Shown here one piece after another: positions 36,351-45,004 of a DNA stretch of 64,000 nucleotides. The DNA is from JAEVLT01 sp050496765 (GTDB lineage Bacteria; Bacillota; Bacilli; Bacillales; Cytobacillaceae). The stretch's first letter is position 1. Every line of letters begins with the position of its first letter. Where the stretch lies: assembly GCF_050496765.1 (NCBI RefSeq), contig NZ_JBNWEO010000015.1, positions 496,001-560,000 on the forward strand, given 5' to 3'. The position numbers and the translations under genes are program-made. A model generated the notes under the pieces. That model did not search any database. It was not told where the DNA came from and saw nothing but the letters and a program-made list of their open reading frames with translations.

Positions 36351-36363
36351 TTCGAATGTCCTC

Positions 36364-37710
36364 CTATTTTTTTACTTGCAAATATTTTGCAATAAAATCT
36401 GTTGTTGTGTTGCCATTCCGAAATGCTTCGTGTTTGACCACTTGAAGCAACAACGGAATATTCGTCTTAATCCCAGTCACTTTATAATGGCTCAATGCTT
36501 CTTGCATCCGCTCGATTGCCTCTACTCGAGTGATTCCTTTAGCAATAAGTTTGGCGATCATGGGATCATAGAATGGAGTCACAACCGACTGTCGACTTAC
36601 CCCGACCTCATTGCGAATCCCTTCTCCATCCGGTAAAAACAACTCTTTTATCGTTCCAGGGGACGGAAAAAATGTTCTCGGATCTTCAGCGTAAATTCGC
36701 ACTTCAATTGCATGTCCGTCTCGTTTTACTTCCCTTTGGTGAAAGCCCAGCGGCTCACCCGCAGCGATCCTCAGCTGCTGTTCTACCAGATCAAGCCCGG
36801 TAATTTCCTCTGTAACCGGGTGTTCCACTTGAAGTCTTGTGTTCATTTCCAAAAAATAAAAATTTTTCTCCTCATCGACTAAAAATTCCACGGTTCCAGC
36901 ACTTTGATAGCCAATTGATTTTGCAGCCATTACAGCCGCCTCGCCCATTTTTTGCCGTGTACTTTCGTCTAAAAATGCAGATGGTGCTTCTTCAAGAACC
37001 TTTTGATGACGGCGCTGAACCGAGCATTCCCGCTCCCATAAATAAACGGTGTTGCCGAATAAATCTGCTAAAATCTGAATCTCAATATGACGCGGATTTT
37101 TCAGATACTTTTCTATAAACAGATCGCCATTGCCAAAAAAGTCGGCGGCGCGTTTTTGATTTCCTTCAAATGTTTTCCGTAATTCGTCAGCATTTTGGAC
37201 GACTTGCATCCCAATGCCACCGCCGCCTGCCGAAGCTTTCAGTATAACTGGATAGCCAAGCTTTTCAGCAGCATTTATGGCTTCCTCTTCATTTGCAAGT
37301 GAACGAGTAATCCCTGGTACAACAGGAACCCCCGCTTTTTCCATTTGCTTGCGCGCTTCAATTTTACTTCCCATCACTGATATTACTTCTGAAGAGGGGC
37401 CAATAAAAACAAGACCTGCCTCTTCACAACGGCGGGCAAATTCGGCATTTTCCGATAATAAGCCATAACCGGGATGAATCGCCTCCGTTTTTGAACGTTT
37501 GGCAATCTCAATGATCTTTTCGATTTTTAAATAACTTTCTGCTACCCTAGCACCACCAAGCAAATAGCTTTCATCTGCTTCATATACATGCACTGCGTGT
37601 TGGTCAGCCTCCGAGTAGACGGCAACCGTTTTAATTCCAAGTATTCGACAAGTTCTGATTATGCGAACGGCAATTTCACCGCGGTTGGCGATTAGGATTT
37701 TTTTAAACAT
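36364..37710 (-). CDS. yngHA: Biotin carboxylase subunit (AccC/YngHA-like)
   Basis: A 448-residue ATP-grasp enzyme that carboxylates biotin on the carrier protein. Seen are the N-terminal KILIANRGEIAVRIIRT, the glycine-rich ATP loop KASAGGGGIGMQVV, HIEIQILAD, the catalytic EMNTRLQVEHPVTE, and the final domain. As in the yng genes of B. subtilis it pairs with a stand-alone carrier and an acyl-CoA dehydrogenase, which points to a branched acyl-CoA (3-methylcrotonyl type) carboxylase, not the housekeeping acetyl-CoA enzyme. The substrate is inferred only from context. Confidence 0.92.
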   Translation of the reverse strand: MFKKILIANRGEIAVRIIRTCRILGIKTVAVYSEADQHAVHVYEADESYLLGGARVAESYLKIEKIIEIAKRSKTEAIHPGYGLLSENAEFARRCEEAGLVFIGPSSEVISVMGSKIEARKQMEKAGVPVVPGITRSLANEEEAINAAEKLGYPVILKASAGGGGIGMQVVQNADELRKTFEGNQKRAADFFGNGDLFIEKYLKNPRHIEIQILADLFGNTVYLWERECSVQRRHQKVLEEAPSAFLDESTRQKMGEAAVMAAKSIGYQSAGTVEFLVDEEKNFYFLEMNTRLQVEHPVTEEITGLDLVEQQLRIAAGEPLGFHQREVKRDGHAIEVRIYAEDPRTFFPSPGTIKELFLPDGEGIRNEVGVSRQSVVTPFYDPMIAKLIAKGITRVEAIERMQEALSHYKVTGIKTNIPLLLQVVKHEAFRNGNTTTDFIAKYLQVKK

Positions 37711-37807
37711 AGGACTCCCCCTTGCTTTGTTTGAAAAGCAAACACAGCCAGTTCACAAAGCCGGTATTATTGAATGTTCCTAAAGCTACCATTGGAAAAT
37801 CATTACG

Positions 37808-38959
37808 TTAAAGTTTTTCCAGACAACCGATCTCCCTTGCGATAACCATTCGTTGAATTTCCGAGGTACCTTCACCAATTTCAAGCAATTTTGCATCGCG
37901 GAAAAAGCGCTCGACCTGATATTCCCTCATATATCCATATCCGCCGTGAATTTGCACAGCTTGGTCACATACCTTCATGCACATTTCCGAGGCAAATAAT
38001 TTCGCCATAGCTGCTTCCTTTTTAAATTTTCTGCCTTGGTCTTTTAACCAAGCAGCCTTGTAAACAAGCGTCCGTGCCAACTCGATCTGCATTGCCATAT
38101 CGGCAAGCTTAAATTGAATGGCTTGAAAAGATGAAAGGCTTTGACCGAATTGCTTTCGCTGCTTCGCGTAATGGAGTGATTTTTCAAAGGCTCCTTGAGC
38201 AATACCGACAGCCATTGCGCCAATCCCGATTCTGCCGCCATCAAGCGTTGCTAAAAATTGTTTGAAACCATTTCCTTCTTCCCCTAAAAGGTTTTCTTTC
38301 GGTACGCTCACATTTTCAAGGATTAATTCGGTAGTATTGGAAGCATGCAGTCCCAATTTTTCATAGTTTGCTAAAACAGTAAACCCGGCGGCATCAGTTG
38401 GAACAATGAATGCGCTGATTCCGTCCGTTCCTTTTGTCCGATCTGTAACAGCCGTTAAGGCAATATTTCTTGCGAAGCTACCATTGGTGATAAAACACTT
38501 TGAACCGGAGATGATCCACTCACCCCCTTGGAGGATCGCGGTGGTTTGCGTGCCACCCGCGTCAGAACCGGCATTTGGTTCAGTTAAGCCAAATGCCCCC
38601 AAGTATTCTCCCGTACATAATGGCGTTAAATAGTTTTTCTTTTGTTCTTCCGTTCCGAATAAATAGATCGGTGCTCCGCCTAATGAAATATGGGCAGAAT
38701 AGGTAATCCCTGTCGAAGCGCACACACGGCTCAACTCTTCGACTGCGATGACAAAACCAATTGTGTCTCCTCCACCGCCGCCATATTTTTCAGGAAACGG
38801 GAGTCCCAAAAGTCCCAATTTGGCCAGCTTTTTGAATACATCTAGAGGAAACTCCTGTTTTCGATCCCGTTCGTCTGCTCCTGGAGCTACTTCTTCTTCC
38901 GCAAACTCATGAACCAGTTTCTGAATCATTTGGTGTTCAGCTGATAGTTCAAAATTCAT
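37808..38959 (-). CDS. yngJ: Acyl-CoA dehydrogenase, YngJ-like
   Basis: A 383-residue FAD enzyme from the ATG at 38959 (MNFELSAEHQMIQKL). The frame reaches 39340, but the first 127 codons are not protein-like. FAD/acyl-CoA motifs are FGLTEPNAGSDAGGT, FITNG, KLGLHASNT and RKQFGQSLSSFQAIQFKLADM split around 260. The C-terminal YGYMREYQVERFFRDAKLLEIGEGTSEIQR is split around 340-370 and contains the catalytic Glu region. With the downstream carboxylase genes it suggests oxidation of isovaleryl-CoA or a similar branched acyl-CoA in leucine breakdown. AAAGGACGG precedes the ATG. Confidence 0.9.
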   Translation of the reverse strand: MNFELSAEHQMIQKLVHEFAEEEVAPGADERDRKQEFPLDVFKKLAKLGLLGLPFPEKYGGGGGDTIGFVIAVEELSRVCASTGITYSAHISLGGAPIYLFGTEEQKKNYLTPLCTGEYLGAFGLTEPNAGSDAGGTQTTAILQGGEWIISGSKCFITNGSFARNIALTAVTDRTKGTDGISAFIVPTDAAGFTVLANYEKLGLHASNTTELILENVSVPKENLLGEEGNGFKQFLATLDGGRIGIGAMAVGIAQGAFEKSLHYAKQRKQFGQSLSSFQAIQFKLADMAMQIELARTLVYKAAWLKDQGRKFKKEAAMAKLFASEMCMKVCDQAVQIHGGYGYMREYQVERFFRDAKLLEIGEGTSEIQRMVIAREIGCLEKL

Positions 38960-39173
38960 TTTCCAACCGTCCTTTCTTTTTAAAATGTACGCTTTCCTGT
39001 TGTAAGGCCGGCTAATCACTAAATTTCGACTGTATCTACTATAACTATAGATATTAATTTTTCTAAAAATTATTTGTTGTTTACGCAAAATTTTCACTGT
39101 TCTTTTCAAAGAATGATATGGTTTAATAAAATTATTCATAACAAAATTTTTTGGAATGGTAAGGAGAATGTAA

Positions 39174-39485
39174 ATGAACACGGTTTTTATTGCGGGACAT
39201 GCAAAACTTCCTTCTGGTATGGCAGCAAAAAGTATTTTTGATACGTTAACAATCACGGTGGAAATTGATCGGAAATATGGAGTCATCATTGAGGCTTCTT
39301 GTACGCTCGCAACTGGGCACGGCAGAGAATTTATTTCCAAACTTCTTCGAGGATACAGTTTACAAGATGGGATCGATAAACCGCTTGAACAATTAACTAG
39401 CAGCTATCTCGGTAAAGCTAATAATGCACTTGTTGCCGCTTTAAAAGATTTATATAAACAATACGAAGTGTACAAACAGGGATGA
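39174..39485 (+). CDS. DUF3870 domain protein
   Basis: A 103-residue protein of the DUF3870 family. Features are the start FIAGHAKLPSGMAAKSIFD, the middle ASCTLATGHGREFI, then LLRGYSL and the final NALVAALKDLYKQYE. Members often lie next to amino-acid or acyl-CoA catabolic genes, but no function is known. It is divergent from the acyl-CoA dehydrogenase gene and convergent with the aminotransferase gene, from which it is separated by a shared terminator. AAGGAGAATGTAA precedes the ATG at 39174. Confidence 0.85.
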   Translation: MNTVFIAGHAKLPSGMAAKSIFDTLTITVEIDRKYGVIIEASCTLATGHGREFISKLLRGYSLQDGIDKPLEQLTSSYLGKANNALVAALKDLYKQYEVYKQG

Positions 39486-39519
39486 TCCAACTAAGGAGTC
39501 ATTCCTGTTTGTTTTTGTT
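39472..39519. terminator. Terminator of the DUF3870 gene
   Basis: ACAAACAGGGATGATCC (39472-39488) pairs with GGAGTCATTCCTGTTTGT (39495-39512) with a few mismatches, followed by TTTTTG. Confidence 0.8.
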
Positions 39520-39524
39520 TTCAG

Positions 39525-40844
39525 TTATACCTTTTTTTCCACCTCCAAAATGGATTTCTTTAAAATGGATACGAGTTCATTCACTTCCTGTTTGTTGATC
39601 ACAAGCGGCGGTGAAAAGACAATGGTATCCATTCCTTCAAATACAACGGTGCGAACAATTAGCCCCCGTTTGGCCGCTTCGGTGCCGATAAGTGGGGCGA
39701 TTGGCGTTGGAAAGCGACGGTTTGTTGCTGGATCGATGATCTCAACAGCGCCGATTAAACCGAGACCCCTGACATCTCCAACAATCTTTGTATCCTGTTC
39801 GAGCTTCTTTAATCCTTTTAACAATTCTTCACCCATTAATCTTGCATTCTCAATAAGGTTTTCATTTTCGATAATTTCCAAATTTTTGAGTGCTACCGCG
39901 CATGATGTTGGATGGCCGCTGTACGTATAGCCGTGCAAAAGCACTCCCTCTGATTTTTCCACTAGTTGTTTGTGAATCGCATCTGTTACAATGACGGCGC
40001 CAAGCGGTAGATAGCCGCTTGTTATTCCTTTTGCAACCAACATAATATCAGGGACAACGTTGTAATGGTCACAGCCAAACATTTTGCCCGTCCGGCCAAA
40101 ACCTGTAATGACTTCGTCGGCGATAAACAGTACATGGAATTCATCGCAAATTTTTCTGATTTCTTGGAAGTAGCCGTCAGGAGCAATATTTACTCCTCCC
40201 GCTCCCTGAACGGGCTCTGCAATAAATGCTGCAATTGTATCGGCTCCTTCCCGTTCAATGCATTCTCTTAATGCCCGGACTGAAAAATTGTCAACATGGA
40301 GAAAATCAGGTGCCGGCGATTCCGTCATTTGATGGAAAGGAGAGATTCCAGTTGCACTTGTGGCACCAATGTTTACCCCATGGTACGCTTTTTTGCGGGC
40401 AATTATTTTTTTCTTTTGCGGCTGTCCATTTATTTTCCAAAAATAGCGTGCTAGTTTGTAGGCGGTATCATTCGCTTCAGAGCCCCCTGAAGTATAGAAA
40501 ACTGCACTTAAATTTCCCGGCGTAATTTCGGCCAATTTGGCTGCAAGACGGATCGCCGGTTCATTGCTCATTGAGGAAAACGAATTGGTGTAAGCGAGTT
40601 TTTCCATTTGCTGGCGCGCCGCTTCCGCCAATTCTTGCCGTCCATAGCCGACATTGACATTCCAGAGTGAGGCCATACCTTCTAACACTTTTTTACCGGT
40701 AATATCGGTTAGATAAACACCTTTTCCTTCTGTGAAGATAAACGGCGCACCCGTTTCGTGCTGCTGTTTAAGCGAGGAGGTTGGATGGATGAAATGGTTT
40801 TTATCTAGATTCATTAAGGTATTCTTTAAATCTTCTTCCGTCAC
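39525..40844 (-). CDS. Class III aminotransferase (omega-amino acid:pyruvate type)
   Basis: A 439-residue pyridoxal-phosphate enzyme. Landmarks are FYTSGGSEANDTAYKLAR (cofactor phosphate site), AYHGVNIGATSATG, FIADEVITGFGRTGKMFG with the Asp that contacts the cofactor nitrogen, and LVAKGITSGYLPLGA, whose Lys (about 283) forms the Schiff base. It is of the type that takes beta-alanine, 4-aminobutyrate, putrescine or similar amines and passes the amino group to pyruvate. Motifs do not decide between these. The gene stands 230 bases downstream (minus strand) of the 52-bp repeat array. Confidence 0.88.
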   Translation of the reverse strand: MTEEDLKNTLMNLDKNHFIHPTSSLKQQHETGAPFIFTEGKGVYLTDITGKKVLEGMASLWNVNVGYGRQELAEAARQQMEKLAYTNSFSSMSNEPAIRLAAKLAEITPGNLSAVFYTSGGSEANDTAYKLARYFWKINGQPQKKKIIARKKAYHGVNIGATSATGISPFHQMTESPAPDFLHVDNFSVRALRECIEREGADTIAAFIAEPVQGAGGVNIAPDGYFQEIRKICDEFHVLFIADEVITGFGRTGKMFGCDHYNVVPDIMLVAKGITSGYLPLGAVIVTDAIHKQLVEKSEGVLLHGYTYSGHPTSCAVALKNLEIIENENLIENARLMGEELLKGLKKLEQDTKIVGDVRGLGLIGAVEIIDPATNRRFPTPIAPLIGTEAAKRGLIVRTVVFEGMDTIVFSPPLVINKQEVNELVSILKKSILEVEKKV

Positions 40845-41073
40845 TTCATGACCACTCCTTTATTGTTGTCCATTGACAATAAGTTCACTGTTGTGTGGTA
40901 TGTTTGCATTTTAAAAATTCCACTCATCCTAGTTATGCTAATCTTCTGGACAAAAATGATACCGCAGTTCAGGAAATCAAAAACAACAGTGTCTTATACT
41001 AAAGAGTAATATCAGAATGGAAGGAATAGTACCTTTTCCAGAATGTAATAATACGGATCGGCCAGGGGATACT
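40845..41073. other. Leader region between aminotransferase and repeat array
   Basis: No gene. This should contain the ribosome site (AAGGAG on the minus strand near 40855) and the promoter of the aminotransferase, if it is not read from beyond the repeat array. Confidence 0.5.
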
Positions 41074-41074
41074 A

Positions 41075-41808
41075 TCTCATGACCCGTCAGAAGCAAAATT
41101 CCCGCTTTTCGGGCCATGAGAAGAGACCTCATGACCCGTCAGAGACAAAATTCACACTTTTCGGGTCATGAGAAGAGACCTCATGACCCATCAGAGACAA
41201 AATTCACACTTTTCGGGCCTTAAGAAATGACCTTATGACCCGTCAGAGACAAAATTCCCGCTTTTCGGGCCTTAAGAAATGACCTTATGACCCGTCAGAG
41301 ACAAAATTCCCGCTTTTCGGGCCATAAGAAGGGACCTTATGACCCATCAGAGACAAAATTCCCGCTTTTCGGGTCATAAGAAGGGACCTTATGACCCGTC
41401 AGAAGCAAAATTCACGCTTTTCGGGTCATAAGAAGGGACCTTATGACCCGTCAGAGACAAAAATCCCGCTTTTCGGGTCATAAGAAGGGACCTTATGACC
41501 CGTCAGAGACAAAAATCCCGCTTTTCGGGCCATAAGAAGGGACCTTATGACCCGTCAAAGACAAAAATCCCGCTTTTCGGGCCATAAGAAGAGACCTCAT
41601 GACCCGTCAGAAGCAAAATTCACGCTTTTCGGGTCATAAGAAGGGACCTTATGACCCGTCAGAGACAAAAATCCCGCTTTTCGGGTCATAAGAAGGGACC
41701 TTATGACCCGTCAGAGACAAAAATCCCGCTTTTCGGGCCATAAGAAGGGACCTTATGACCCGTCAGAAGCAAAATTCCCGCTTTTCGGGCCATGAGAAGA
41801 GGTATTCT
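41075..41808. repeat. Array of fourteen 52-bp tandem repeats, each with a hairpin
   Basis: GACCCGTCAG or a close variant recurs exactly every 52 bases at 41081, 41133, 41185, and so on to 41757, giving fourteen units. Each unit has the inverted repeat CTTATGACCCG...CGGGTCATAAG (11 bp, 22-24 nt apart). It also has a smaller competing hairpin CCCG-CTTTT-CGGG, followed by AAGGGACC. Variation is partly paired: units 1 and 2 carry CTCATG with CATGAG, most others CTTATG with CATAAG. Some arms carry single changes (CGGGCCATAAG, CTTATGACCCA). There are no unique spacers. It lies between two minus-strand metabolic genes and encodes no protein in any frame that I can support. Confidence 0.97.
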
Positions 41809-41835
41809 ACCTAATATTGGGTTATTACAGTATTT

Positions 41836-43053
41836 CTAACCATTCGTAACTGTTTCTTTTTCACTCTCAAACGGCCAGGACGGTAATGCCTGGTTCAGCG
41901 GTTTATCAACCCGATATCCAAGGACATATTCTGCTTGCATTATTGTGTGGATCTCTCTTGTTCCTTCATAAATAACAGGCGCTTTTGAGTTGCGCAAATA
42001 GCGCTCAACCGGGTACTCGCTTGAATAGCCGTAGGCTCCATGAATTTGCACCGCATCATCAGCAGCTTTATTGGCAAAATCACACGCTTGCCATTTTGCC
42101 AAAGAAGTCTCCCTTGTATTGCGTTTTCCTTGATTTTTCAGTTCGCCGGCACGGTAAACGAGCAGCCGGCTCATTTGCAGCCCGGCTTCCATATTGGCAA
42201 TCATCTGCTGAACAAGCTGATGCCTACCGATTTCTTTGCCAAAAGTTTTCCGCTCCTGGCAATACTTCAAACTCGCTTCGAGACTGGCCATAATTAAGCC
42301 GACTGCCCCGGCGGCAACGGTAAACCGGCCATTGTCGAGTGCGCTCATCGCAATCTTAAAGCCTTCCCCCTCTTTGCCGAGCAAATTCTCTTTCGGCACA
42401 CGAACTTGGTCGAAAAACAATTCACCAGTGTTGCCGGAACGGATCCCGAGTTTTCCTTTAATCGCTTTTGACGAAAAGCCCGGCATTGTCCGCTCAACAA
42501 TGAACGCGGAAATTCCATGATGGCGTTTTTCTTTGTCGGTGTAGGCAAAAACGATAAAGTGATCGGCGACATCACATAAGGAAATCCACGTTTTTGACCC
42601 GTTTAAAATATAATGATCCCCGTCTTTAACGGCTGTCGTTGCAAGCGAAGCAACATCCGAGCCTGCACCCGGCTCCGTCAGGCCAAAGGCACCAATTTTT
42701 TCTCCCTTCGCCTGGGGAACAAGATACTGTTGCTTCTGCTCTTCGGTTCCCCATTGCAACAGCGTCATACTGTTTAGGCCAATATGAACCGAAACAGCTG
42801 TCCGAAAGGCAGTATCGCCCCTTTCCAGCTCTTCGCAAACAATTGCCAATGCGTTATAATCCATACCGCTGCCGCCGTACTGTTCAGGTATACATACTCC
42901 CATTAGATTTAATTCTGCAAGCCGTTTATAAATGTTCGGATCAAAATACCCTCGCTCATCCCATTCGCGCATATAGGGCATAATCTCTTTGTCTACAAAA
43001 CTCCTAACCATTTTTCGAAGCATCACTTGTTCTTCGCTAAATTCAAAATTCAT
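41836..43053 (-). CDS. Acyl-CoA dehydrogenase (glutaryl-CoA/short-chain-like)
   Basis: A 405-residue flavoprotein from the ATG at 43053 (MNFEFSEEQVMLRKMV), preceded by AGGAGGTT. Motifs are EQYGGSGMDYNAL, FGLTEPGAGSDVASL, WISLCDVADHF, LGIRSGNTGELFFD, RKTFGKEIGRHQLVQ and YGYSSEYPVERYLRNSK followed by YEGTREIH. The catalytic Glu is expected in VIYEGT. It oxidises an acyl-CoA and passes electrons to ETF. A CoA-transferase-like gene, now truncated, lies 14 bases upstream in the same direction, so the pair once probably activated and dehydrogenated the same organic acid. Confidence 0.9.
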   Translation of the reverse strand: MNFEFSEEQVMLRKMVRSFVDKEIMPYMREWDERGYFDPNIYKRLAELNLMGVCIPEQYGGSGMDYNALAIVCEELERGDTAFRTAVSVHIGLNSMTLLQWGTEEQKQQYLVPQAKGEKIGAFGLTEPGAGSDVASLATTAVKDGDHYILNGSKTWISLCDVADHFIVFAYTDKEKRHHGISAFIVERTMPGFSSKAIKGKLGIRSGNTGELFFDQVRVPKENLLGKEGEGFKIAMSALDNGRFTVAAGAVGLIMASLEASLKYCQERKTFGKEIGRHQLVQQMIANMEAGLQMSRLLVYRAGELKNQGKRNTRETSLAKWQACDFANKAADDAVQIHGAYGYSSEYPVERYLRNSKAPVIYEGTREIHTIMQAEYVLGYRVDKPLNQALPSWPFESEKETVTNG

Positions 43054-43066
43054 TTTACACAACCTC

Positions 43067-44056
43067 CTAGATTATTTTTAATTTTTTCAACTCTGCAATT
43101 TTTTCAGCTGAATAGCCGGCCTGCTGTAAAATTTGTTCCGTATGCTCTCCGGCTATTGGCGGATGCCGTTCCATTCTCACGTTTGTTCTTGATAGTTTGA
43201 GTGGAGAACCGACAAGCTTTATTGGTCCAGCTTGAGGATGCTCCATGGACACAACCATTTTCCTCGCTTGAAGCTGTGGATTTTGAAACACACGATCCAT
43301 TGAATTGATCGGACCGCACGGAATGTTATGCTGTGAAAACAGCTTAAACCATTCATCCATTGGCCTTTTTGTTAGCTTTTCTTCAAGAACCCGTGTTAGT
43401 TGGTGCCGATTCTTTACCCTCGCTTCATTCGTCCGGTAAAGCTCCCTCCTGGAAATTTCGGAGATTTCCAGCAAATCACAAAGTGACGCAAACTGGCGGT
43501 CATTCCCGACAGCGATAATCATTTCACCATCAAGGGTGCGAAAGGTTGTATATGGCACAATGTTCGGATGGTCATTGCCGAGGCGCTGTGGCACCTTCCC
43601 CGAGATTAAATAATTGCTGGCAACGTTTGCGAGCGAACTAACGGCCGAGTCGAATAGCGACATGTCGATTTTTTGACCCAATCCGGAATGTTCACGTTCG
43701 AAAAGCGCAGCCTCAATCGCAATCGCAGAATACAGTCCGGTTAAAATATCCACCATGGCTACGCCAATTTTCATTGGACCGCTTTCGATTGTCCCCGTTA
43801 TGCTCATTAACCCGCTTAAGCCCTGAATGATGTAATCATAGCCGGGCAAATGCCGATCCGGACCGGTTTCCCCAAACCCGGTTATGGAACAGTAGACGAG
43901 CCTTTTGTTCATTTCCTTCAACCTTTCATAATCAAGGCCCCACTTTTCCATTGAACCTGTTTTAAAATTATGAATCAGTACATCTGCCCCTTTTGCCAAT
44001 GTCCGGACGATCTCTCTGCCTTCTTCAGTTTTCAAATTCACAGCTTTCCCTTCCGC
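43067..44056 (-). pseudogene. CaiB/BaiF family CoA-transferase, 5'-truncated
   Basis: The frame matches CaiB/BaiF proteins from KAVNLKTEEGREIVRTLAKGADVL split over its first residues. It continues with GYDYIIQGLSGLMSITG, which contains the region of the catalytic Asp, and on to a normal C-terminus. The first 60-70 residues of the family (the GIRVLDL...AGP nucleotide-binding start and the EHPxGGD segment) are missing. Upstream in frame there is only sequence belonging to a terminator hairpin and leader of a probable small RNA gene. The gene was therefore cut by a rearrangement, and the enzyme is presumably inactive. It is adjacent to the acyl-CoA dehydrogenase gene. Confidence 0.8.
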
Positions 44057-44060
44057 ATAC

Positions 44061-44220
44061 AAAAAGCCAGTCCTCTCACTACTCAAGTGGTAAGGACTGG
44101 CTTTGAGATCCATGAACAAACATCCGGCAAAAGATGTGCAATGGAATCTTAACAGTCTGTAAGCATTCAGGTACACTCCGCTGCCTTCTGCGGTAAAACA
44201 GATAGGGACGAAGAATGATA
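44061..44220 (-). ncRNA. Probable small structured RNA gene, family unassigned
   Basis: The minus strand has a promoter-like TTGTAA (44254-44249), 16 bases, then TAAAAT (44232-44227). About 160 bases follow without a ribosome site, ending in a strong terminator: AAAGCCAGTCCT (44063-44074) pairs with AGGACTGGCTTT (44093-44104), then a T run. Inside are hairpins CCGC-AGAAGGCA-GCGG and CCAT...ACATC-TTTTGCCG-GATGT...ATGG. The size and long imperfect central helix would allow a 6S-like RNA, but I cannot confirm that. Its terminator abuts the truncated CaiB gene. Confidence 0.45.
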
Positions 44221-44452
44221 TCTTTTATTTTACACAATTTTCTGGATATTACAATCTGTTTTTTAAAATTTTTCTATATATATGGAACTAAACAATTTGG
44301 TTCTGTAACGATTTCCTAGATTAATGACAATATTCTACAAAATTTAAGCACAATATACCTGCAATCATCGGAGTTTGTCGAATATCGTTTTAGGCTATTT
44401 ATTGCTCAATCCGATCCTGGCAATCTGGCTAAAGGTGTAATTGAGTCAATAG

Positions 44453-45004
44453 TTAAAGCTTAAGACATAGACGATTAACGATTTTCATAGGGTCTTTATT
44501 GATTTGTGTAATGAATGTCTGGACAGCCACTCTAATTTCTTCTACCGTTTTATAAAAAACATTATAAATAATTGATTTTTTTAACCATCCCCACAGTCCT
44601 TCAATTAGGTTTAACTCTGGGCTGTATGGTGGGAGAAAAACAAGTTGCAGATGATCTTTATGGGCTTCGAGAAAAGGTTGAATCAGTTTCGAGTGGTGGA
44701 TTCTAGCATTATCCAGTATCATTACAATCTTCTCACCCTTGTATCTGACTACAACTTTTTCAAGAAAAGATAGGAAAACTTGAGCATCATAGTGTTCTTC
44801 TTCTGTGACAAACACTTCGCCTGTTTCGTAATCGAGGGTACCAATTAATTTAACCCCGTGATGTTTTCCATAAGTAGGTATCACTTTTTGTTGCCCTTTA
44901 GGAAACCATGTATTGGCTAAAGCTTGGTAGTCCCTGATCATGGATTCATCTTGAAACAGAATTCGATCAATTTCGTCATTCATCATTTTTTTTAATCGTT
45001 TCAA
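44453..45004 (-). CDS. IS630-type transposase, ORF B (DDE catalytic part)
   Basis: A 183-residue catalytic half. The DDE-type residues of the IS630/Tc1 superfamily are Asp in LFQDESMIRD, Asp in MILDNARIHHS, and Glu in YSPELNLIEGLWGWLKK. It overlaps ORF A by 29 bases at a run of eight A (minus strand) and lies in the +1 (or -2) frame relative to it. Full transposase would need slippage at the A run or is lost through a frameshift mutation. The outer ends of the IS could not be found. Confidence 0.85.
   Translation of the reverse strand: MKRLKKMMNDEIDRILFQDESMIRDYQALANTWFPKGQQKVIPTYGKHHGVKLIGTLDYETGEVFVTEEEHYDAQVFLSFLEKVVVRYKGEKIVMILDNARIHHSKLIQPFLEAHKDHLQLVFLPPYSPELNLIEGLWGWLKKSIIYNVFYKTVEEIRVAVQTFITQINKDPMKIVNRLCLKL

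Noticed and set aside
39000..39340. 127-codon N-terminal extension of the YngJ-like dehydrogenase
   Set aside because: The sequence is not protein-like, overlaps the divergent DUF3870 gene and its promoter, and family members begin at MNFEL-type starts.
41075..41808. CRISPR array
   Set aside because: The whole 52-base unit is repeated; there are no unique spacers and no cas genes in the window.
44061..44220. SAM, T-box or other known riboswitch controlling CaiB
   Set aside because: No conserved core of these families was seen, and the hairpin is a terminator placed right against a truncated coding region, which fits a separate RNA gene better.
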